Of a stretch of DNA of 64,000 bases, positions 57,420 through 64,000 are shown one piece after another (within the stretch, counting starts at the first letter, position 1; each line of letters opens with the position of its first letter). A program made the translations under genes and the position numbers. Source of the DNA: Hyposmocoma kahamanoa (lineage: Eukaryota > Arthropoda > Insecta > Lepidoptera > Cosmopterigidae); assembly GCF_003589595.1 (NCBI RefSeq), contig NW_020653945.1:12604028-12668027 (forward strand), read 5' to 3'. The notes under the pieces were generated by a model. It was not told the origin of the DNA. It was given only the letters and a program-made list of their open reading frames with translations, and did no database searches.

Positions 57420-58608
57420 AAAATTTCAAGATTCAGTGGTATCTATACATCTATAGTGGTGGTGTCTATACATCTATACACCACAATTTGGCGTACTAGT
57501 ATACTGACTATACCAAAATCCTCGTTTTCACATTACTTACGAAGTTGTTTATTTTAAACGGTTAATCAGAATGAGCTAATAGTGACTGAAATGCTAAGTG
57601 AAAATTCTTTTCAAAATTAAGTACTCAATGCTTCTTATTCTTGTTTCGATTGTACTTTGTGCTAAAGTCGACGTAAAGGAAAAATACCACGGTTATTAAC
57701 ATTAAGATTCGACGTTAAAGGAGTAGACGTAATAAGGAATAAAGAAAAACAAAATCAAACGAAGAAACTATTCTATCAAAAGATAAAGGTTGACATTATG
57801 TCCAATTAAATGTATATATTTATTGTATTAAGTACAGGCAGAACAAAGTGAACAGGTCATGACAGAAAGTCAATATAAATCCAAGAGCAATAATTTTATG
57901 TCCCCTGCTAAAAATTTAAGGAAGGCAAGTAAGCAGGGCTATATAACTTAAAAGTAATTTATGACCACTAAAAATATGGAAGAATTTGCTGAAGCACATT
58001 TTTCTTGATACACTAAAATTTTTGTTCAAACTTTTTGTTCCACTATTACTAAAAATTAAATGATGATGAAAATTAGGACTTTCTTTTTTATTCTTTTACA
58101 CTTAATGTCTTTTACACTTAATGTCTTGAACATTTTAACAATTATTTTATTTAATAAAAATCATAAAATTATAAACATTGGTGCTCGCTTGCGCTAACCA
58201 TTAATCAGTAATGTAAGTGTTTGTGCTTGTTTAAAAACAATACGTTGGCGTGTTGTTGTTCGAGATAGCCGTGATATATACCACAAACATTATTTATAAC
58301 CTGCATATTTAATATTCTTATTTTTATATCGTGTCTATGATGACAGAACAACGTGTGAAAATGCTTTGTTAAAATTGTAAGTTTTAAAGTGAAATAAATA
58401 AATAAAATAAAACAAAAAAATATGAAACAAGACCTATATACTTATTTTAGAAGTTATACTTATTTCAGAAGTTGAGCTCTATTATTCATTATTTTGTGAT
58501 TGCAACCAGAACGCATTGCGCGTGAATAAACTTACATTATTAAACTAATATTATTAGTCACGTTCGCATTATTTTATGTATACATACATACTTAGTATAT
58601 TATAGATT
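57420..58608. other. Cluster spacer, no gene recognised
   Basis: AT-rich. GTCGACGTAAAG-like words recur around 56862-56900 and 57668-57732. No exon found. Confidence 0.4.
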
Positions 58609-59111
58609 TCATTGACATATTACTTTCATTAACATTAGAAGGGGCAGCATTTTTTTGATATCGTTGCATTTATTCTTTTCTACACCGAGAAATGGTACCG
58701 ATGGCGGCAAGAGTTTCCTGATTCCAGTAGTAAGGTATGGTAATCCACCGAGAGATGGATATGCCCCTGGCGTAGGACCGTTGTAGGCGATATGTGGAAC
58801 GTTGTTTGATGATATAGTTATTTTTATAGTTTCTGAAGTGCATCCTGGTAATGGATATGGATTCGCATTGGTTATCTGAAAGGCCGTAGAGAATGTATGA
58901 ATGTGCAAGCCTGCTCGTGAAATATTATTAATACTACTACCAAAATTGAAATTATTTTTAATGTGATCATTTATTTACATTGAATACTTCAATAAGTATA
59001 TGCAAACAGTGCTGTTTTAGTTAAGGTAATTAGCAAAGCTAAAAGAAAAAGACTCACGTTGAAAGCTATAAGAGCTGTGAAGAAAAATATCCAACTTGTT
59101 CCTGACACCAT
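58609..59111 (-). CDS. Cluster gene B: 106-aa secreted protein
   Basis: Exon 1 (59111-59058) is MVSGTSWIFFFTALIAFN then GTGAGTC. A 182-bp phase-0 intron leads to exon 2 (58875-58609), 88 residues starting ITNANPYPLPGC. The mature chain has three Cys (PLPGC, NKCND, VICQ), Pro/Gly/Tyr-rich turns (YNGPTPGAYPSLGGLPYL), and near the end the Leu-rich NDIKKMLPLLMLMK, which matches the Leu patches of genes A, C and D. It stops just after that patch, so it lacks the Gly/Cys and PYP tail seen in C and D. It may be a short paralogue or a C-terminally truncated one. No known domain. Confidence 0.83.
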
Positions 59112-59155
59112 CGTGCCTAAGTCAACAGTTGATGCTCACGCAACAGGATTTCAAT

Positions 59156-59163
59156 TTATATTA
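59156..59163 (-). promoter_or_regulatory. TATA box of cluster gene B
   Basis: AATATAAATTG on the minus strand, about 45 bp upstream of the ATG. Confidence 0.5.
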
Positions 59164-59406
59164 AAATTTTATCTATTTACATTCCTTTGTCCCTTTGTGG
59201 CCTCATAATAACAGAACATATTTTGTAGATAATTACAACTTCACAGGTGTTACAATGTTAAACAAAACAACGTACATATACGTGACGTGACTCACGTGTA
59301 ATGAAAATACGTACATACCATGCCGAATTTGCGGTGGCTTGAGAAAAATTACTCTTTAATGTGAGGTACAACGCAAACCAACGAATCAGCACTAAGTTCA
59401 TATTGT

Positions 59407-59412
59407 TTTATT
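59407..59412 (-). terminator. Polyadenylation signal of cluster gene A
   Basis: AATAAA on the minus strand, about 60 bp past the stop codon of gene A. Confidence 0.5.
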
Positions 59413-59469
59413 CGGGTATAAACATAAATTAAACAATAAATAATTATTACACTACATTAACATACAAAT

Positions 59470-61056
59470 TTAATCTACATCTTCATACACGTCCTCGTAT
59501 TCGTCGTCGTCTTCTTCTTCTTCTTCTTCTTCGCTAAAGTTCTTCTTATTATTTTTTAATTTCTTCTTTTCGGGAACTTTAGGGTCTTCTGGTACGATAT
59601 TGCTACTCATCGGTGACTCCTCTGACACGTACTTCCTTTGGTTCGCATAACCCTCAATAACTTCAGGAGGTGGTATTTGGGTGTCATTGTTGTTGACTGA
59701 ATTGCGTACGTTGTCTTTCATGTAACCACAATTACAGTTATGTGGGTACTGACACTTCCCATTTCTTTCCTTTAGCAAATCGATTAGAAGGGGTAATAAA
59801 AATTTCATGGTCGATGATTTAGGACCGTGGTTGTTTTGCATTACAAACGGAGCAGGGTAATTAATAGGTAGCGTATCGGAATACTGATTTTGATTTGTAT
59901 GAAAGGGAGTTGGAATTTGTTTTTGTAGTTGAATAGATTGACCATCTACTAGTTGTATTTGATTAGACGGGGGTTGAGACTCAACCGCTTCAGGTGTTTG
60001 CGAAGCATCTTGGTATTTTACCGGTTGTGCCATCTGTATTAATTTAAATGGCTGCGATTGAGTTGATATGACTCGGTTCATTGGTGACTGGTACGCAGTT
60101 GACCCAGATATGGGTGTTAAATCTATGAATTGTATTGACTGACTTTCAACTTTCTGAGGTAGAGTAGAAGTGGGCACTATTGAAAGTGTTAAACCAATTG
60201 GAACCTTTGAATTCGCGCAATCGGTAGATGGTGGGGAAGTAGATATTGGTATAGGTACATTAACCGGGCACTTGATCTTCTCGACCACAGAAATAGGGCC
60301 ATTGGAAACTGGGCCATGGTTAGTTAGCTGGACATCTACCGGGATGTGATCTACAGTATTTACACAGCCGCAAGATTTAGCTGCGAAATTTGGAAAATTT
60401 AAAGGTAAACCAAGATTAGAAAGCTGAATTCCGTGAGAAGCTTGTGATGGCAAATTTCTGGAGTGACCGGAATTTACCGGCAGTGGAGCTAAAGAAACAC
60501 CAGTGACCCGGAGAGATGAAGACGGTTTCCTACCTATTAGAGAGTCCGAAATAGTTGCTACTGGACCTTGCTGCTGTGGTTGGTTGTAATGCTTATTTGA
60601 AACTTGATTGTCTTGTTGTTGTGGTATTCGATTTTGTAAATTTAACGGTATATTTTGAAACTGCGATTGCATTTGCATTGGCGAATTTTGATTTGGTACT
60701 GGCTGCTGCAAAGTTTGATATATTGTTGGCTGTTGCAAATTAACATTCGAAAATTGTTGTGGCGACACGGCAGGTTGTTGTAATTTTAGAAATAGACTGT
60801 GCGATTTGTAGCTTTTTGTTGGGTTAGTTCCTGTATTTCCTCTGGTGTCACAATTTAGTGGTGCTTTAGAAATATTATCAATTTCATTTGGATTATTTCC
60901 CAAGACTAGTTGTTGTGCAAGTGTCGCCTGTAAAATGATAAATTGATATAAAATATACTTGTCAGAATTATATTTACAGATAATTTTTTTAGTGAACTGT
61001 ACCTGTAGTAAATGCTGGCTTAAAACAATAATTGCGGAGAGTCTGGCTAGCGTCAT
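59470..61056 (-). CDS. Cluster gene A: 503-aa secreted Gln/Pro-rich protein with acidic tail
   Basis: Exon 1 (61056-61003) is MTLARLSAIIVLSQHLLQ and ends CAG before GTACAG. Exon 2 (60927-59470) starts ATLAQQLVLGNN after TTTTACAG. The 75-bp intron has no stop in frame, so an unspliced reading gives 528 residues, but the splice sites and the shared cluster plan favour removal. The signal peptide likely ends at TLA. The body is Gln/Pro/Asn-rich (LQQPTIYQTLQQPVPNQN), with CGCVNT in the middle. Near residue 415 comes MKFLLPLLIDLLKERNGKCQ then NCNCGY, the Leu-then-Cys module of the cluster. The tail is basic (KVPEKKKLKNNKKN), then a run of about 20 Glu/Asp. No known domain. Confidence 0.87.
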   Translation of the reverse strand: MTLARLSAIIVLSQHLLQVQFTKKIICKYNSDKYILYQFIILQATLAQQLVLGNNPNEIDNISKAPLNCDTRGNTGTNPTKSYKSHSLFLKLQQPAVSPQQFSNVNLQQPTIYQTLQQPVPNQNSPMQMQSQFQNIPLNLQNRIPQQQDNQVSNKHYNQPQQQGPVATISDSLIGRKPSSSLRVTGVSLAPLPVNSGHSRNLPSQASHGIQLSNLGLPLNFPNFAAKSCGCVNTVDHIPVDVQLTNHGPVSNGPISVVEKIKCPVNVPIPISTSPPSTDCANSKVPIGLTLSIVPTSTLPQKVESQSIQFIDLTPISGSTAYQSPMNRVISTQSQPFKLIQMAQPVKYQDASQTPEAVESQPPSNQIQLVDGQSIQLQKQIPTPFHTNQNQYSDTLPINYPAPFVMQNNHGPKSSTMKFLLPLLIDLLKERNGKCQYPHNCNCGYMKDNVRNSVNNNDTQIPPPEVIEGYANQRKYVSEESPMSSNIVPEDPKVPEKKKLKNNKKNFSEEEEEEEDDDEYEDVYEDVD

Positions 61057-61090
61057 GATGAAAATCTATATTATGTGCGTAATAAGTTTC

Positions 61091-61099
61091 TTATATACA
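61091..61099 (-). promoter_or_regulatory. TATA box of cluster gene A
   Basis: TGTATATAA followed by GAAAC on the minus strand, 35 bp upstream of the ATG. Confidence 0.6.
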
Positions 61100-61294
61100 A
61101 TTTAATATCATTTCCAGTGATGTTACGTAATGCGAAATAACGTTTCTATCGATATAGATTATATCAGAGATGATTACGATTTTAATGTTTTGGTCACGTT
61201 TTTTAATGGAGATTGGAAAAAGTATCAGTATGCACGTTGCTTCATCAACGAGTTATTTTTAACGGAATATTTAATGAAATGAGTCACTAATTTC

Positions 61295-61415
61295 CACCAA
61301 CTCAGAGCCGAACGGTTACCATGCTGGTCTACCACACAGAGATCCGCCGTTCGATTCCCGGGAAATATTTTATGGCCTACATTTATTTCGCTCGTGAGTT
61401 GTGTGTAATAGGCAA
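61295..61415 (+). mobile_element. tRNA-derived SINE, 5' part
   Basis: Contains GCCGAACGGTTACCATGC, GTTCGATTCCCGGG and TATGGCCTACATTTATTTC, matching the head and start of body of the SINE at 2851-3049 in opposite orientation. The 3' half is missing. Confidence 0.7.
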
Positions 61416-61538
61416 ATAATAACACATTCTAATTCAACAATTCCTTTAATTCGATAATTTAATTCATATTTTTAATTGGTGGTGAAAACTCAGAGCATCT
61501 TATTTTCCCCAAATCTAGGAGCGTTAGTTTTATTGTAG

Positions 61539-61559
61539 GCTCTACACAGTGTGTAGAGC
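61539..61559. repeat. 21-bp perfect palindrome
   Basis: GCTCTACACA-G-TGTGTAGAGC. Short; no assigned role. Confidence 0.7.
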
Positions 61560-62564
61560 AAACAAGACAATATTCAATAGTTAGATAAGACATACGAATA
61601 AAGAATCGAAATAACGCCGAGATCCATGTCCGTTGAATACAAAGGGTTTTTGATTCGATAGGTAGTTTATGAGTAAACTAAATCAGATTTCTAATTATTA
61701 CCTGGTGCGTTTTAGATTAAATCAATGACACATAATAATTAATAAATAATGAAATGATACAGCGTGCGAAGGTTTTAACAGAAAAAAGGGCCTAATTACT
61801 ATTTTTTTATATCTAATAATTACTATCCTAAGATACCAAACAAATTATTGTTTATTAAAAACAAGACCTCTCTACTCTGTATGAGCCTTATCGAAGTTTA
61901 ACCTCTAACTTGAATTATCGGCTACAATGTCGTTTTCAAATAATATTTTCCACAAAACCTTTGAATAATAACGCATAGAATGATAGTTTCATATCAAACG
62001 AACTGTCACAAGTGAAGCAAAAATCAAATTCATGTAGGCTAGTTTTAGTAGTAGGTTAATTTTCGGTTTTAGTGAATATTTATATAAAAAATACAAGTTG
62101 AAACGCGTTACTTCCTTGTGGAATGTGATGTTAGTATCTATTTTCACTCTTTTACCGCACATTTCGTCATTTTTACCTAAAATAAAAAAAATATAATAAA
62201 AAAGCTTGATCTGTTCGCGGTGCAAGTTGACCTTGAGCACTGAAGGCCCGCCCGCTCGTGAAGGCCCTTTTGGCGCGCTTTAATTTGCCTCACTTAGCGT
62301 GTGCGGACTAGGTTTCTATGCGTTATTATTCTAAGCACAAAACTATAAACGCTAGAACTTTCAAATAAAGACACACTTACTAATGTCAAATGATGAAATG
62401 ATGATGAATTGAATAATCTTAATTAATATTTTTGACGCAGTCGTAATGTATAAATGTTATATAAGAGCATTGAATTATTTTTTAATTTTACTTTTCCAAG
62501 TGCATACTATCATTGAAGTCTATATACCAAAATAAAAATATGACATTGACGACTAATAAGCTTT
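61560..62564. other. No gene recognised
   Basis: AT-rich DNA right of the cluster. No further exon of the cluster type was seen. Confidence 0.4.
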
Positions 62565-62640
62565 TAGTAGCAAAGTTCCTTGAGAAAGAGTTCTTCCAGG
62601 GAAGTACTACTACCTTACGTATTTCTGCTGTCATGAAGTA
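62565..62640 (-). repeat. Rep-A fragment, copy 11
   Basis: Reads the 3' end of Rep-A on the minus strand (TTTAGTAGCAAAGTTCC, AGAGTTCTTCCAGGGAAGTA). Interrupted at 62640 by a hairpin. Confidence 0.6.
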
Positions 62641-62652
62641 AAAAAAATTTTT

Positions 62653-62747
62653 CGAGTTTGATAAATTGCTTTTAAGCAATCTTGCTTAAAACCAATTTTG
62701 GTTTTAAGCAAGATTGCTTAAAACCAAAATTGTTTTTTTCAAACTCG
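62653..62747. repeat. 95-nt hairpin with 26-bp perfect inner stem
   Basis: The inner arms are 62670-62695 and 62698-62723, separated by TT, and are exact complements. Outer CGAGTTTG and CAAACTCG also pair. Each arm contains its own TTAAGCAATCTTGCTTAA palindrome. Confidence 0.75.
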
Positions 62748-62932
62748 AGAGGAATGAAAAGACGCATGAGGAGACTTTCTTCAAAACTCTGATGAGGTGA
62801 CTATTGTATGCTTATCATGTTTAACAATTATTATTTAATTATTGAGCATTGGCTATAGAGCCATCAGCTTAAAAATGTAACAAGTAATTAAGTAACTCAA
62901 TACGTAATATACCTACTTAATAAGTAACTTAT

Positions 62933-63045
62933 GGCCTACATTTATTTCTCTCGTGAGTTTTGGCGTAATTTGTTATTGTCTATGTGTGTGTCCATGGCAC
63001 CCGCGACACAGGGTTTCCCTAGTGCGGGACTATGTTGAGTGAGTA
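62933..63045 (+). mobile_element. tRNA-derived SINE, 3' part
   Basis: From TATGGCCTACATTTATTTC to GGGTTTCCCTAGTGCGGGAC, the 3' two-thirds of the SINE at 2851-3049. It overlaps in sequence with the 5' copy at 61295-61415, so the two are separate insertions. Confidence 0.7.
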
Positions 63046-64000
63046 CGTTATTACTTATTATTTAAAAACTTATACAACTAATTCGTGTAAAACTGTAACC
63101 ACATAAACCTGCCATTTTTTTTCGTTTTCCCGCTTTAAAACATGTCATATGTTTTTTTAATTTTGTATAACGTAAAATCACGTTTTTAATTAAAAATACT
63201 ACCACTGTAGTAGGATATTTTTAGAGCCTCAAAATATGTATGTATTACACGCGTAAAACGTCAAATTTCAAATTTGATAACATACAATAGGAGTTTGTAG
63301 CATGTGTCATATCGGAAGAATAATCCCGTTTTGATGGATGAATACGAGAAGTAATACAGAATTGCTAAATATTTAAAATTTAAAAATAAGAAGATTACAA
63401 ACTTGTTAAATATTTTGATACACATTGACATATTTAATATGTTGTAAAAATTACTGGCAAACTTCTAGTACTGAAGTATTTGTTTGTCTGTAATGTGTGT
63501 TGGCTCATAACGAATCCCCCAGAATCGTAAATGTTGACAGAAGTTGATTGAAAAGTCTCTTATTTATTTGACTTGGGGAATTGTTTTTCAATTACAAAAA
63601 AATATGGTTAGGAATTCTATTGGTAATAAGTATAATACAATTTTATTACGTTTGTACGAATTTGCATTATAATAGTATAATACTTATATTCTAAGACTTA
63701 TACATACATATCTATATATTTTATTTAATTTCATTTGAAATTGAGGTAATTTATTAAGATATATCATCCGACAGCTGTCTTTTATTTTGGGTAATGTAAT
63801 TGTACAGCTCACAATGTTATTGGACTGAGCAAAAAATAGTATGTGAATCATATTTAAAAACATTACCACTTTATTACCAAACAATAAATAACCAAAACAC
63901 AATTAGTTTGTAGCAACAATCAACTAACAAATGTGACTAATTCTTAAAGTTGTGGGTGTCATGATCAGTATCGATCTGTATAATTTATAACTGGTTAGAG
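63046..64000. other. No gene recognised at right edge
   Basis: AT-rich DNA without convincing exons or repeat ends. Confidence 0.4.

Noticed and set aside
59500..59540. CTT microsatellite
   Set aside because: It codes the Glu/Asp tail of cluster gene A and the frame is open across it.
61295..63045. One SINE split by a 1.5-kb insertion
   Set aside because: The two pieces share the TATGGCCTACATTTATTTC segment, so they overlap and must be separate copies.
1..64000. CRISPR arrays, operons, viral genes or horizontally acquired bacterial genes
   Set aside because: No spaced direct repeats, no compact intronless gene runs and no viral or bacterial domains were seen; the DNA is typical insect.

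Overview
The window is nuclear DNA from an insect, almost certainly a moth or butterfly. It is AT-rich, its genes have introns, and most of its length is interspersed repeats of lepidopteran type: tRNA-headed SINEs, AACCGACTT-ended short elements, and dead RTE, CR1/Jockey-like, mariner and BEL/Pao copies. No viral, bacterial, CRISPR or rRNA sequence was recognised. No tools were run, so all calls rest on reading the sequence.

Left end (1-5.3 kb, minus strand): the first five exons of a doublecortin (DCX) domain gene, open at the left edge. Intron 2 (1195-4550) is filled with a truncated LINE, a SINE and a long inverted duplication.

Middle (5.3-45 kb): one convincing exon, a CpG-rich promoter and 294-codon first coding exon (15.0-16.26 kb, plus strand) of a large arginine/glutamate-rich, probably cytoskeletal, protein. 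The rest looks like intron or intergenic DNA filled with repeats. Notable items are a 1,520-bp P-like transposon with 8-bp target duplications and a split THAP domain (34405-35924), a 40-bp P-like remnant made only of inverted ends (6556-6595), a mariner (10658-12063), RTE LINEs (25.1-27.2 kb and 37.4-38.1 kb), a 1.1-kb fold-back (27212-28337), and about a dozen copies of a 300-bp repeat called Rep-A here.

Right end (45.7-61.1 kb, minus strand): a tandem cluster of seven small genes for secreted, low-complexity proteins. They share one plan: usually a TATA box 35-50 bp before the ATG, a tiny first exon of 13-18 codons carrying a signal peptide, a short phase-0 intron, and one terminal exon with the whole mature protein. 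Several have a Leu-rich LLPLL-like patch next to Cys/Gly-rich and PYP-rich tracts. I recognise no described family. This design resembles tissue-specific extracellular structural proteins such as silk, eggshell, glue or cuticle proteins, and the cluster is the best candidate for an undescribed system here.
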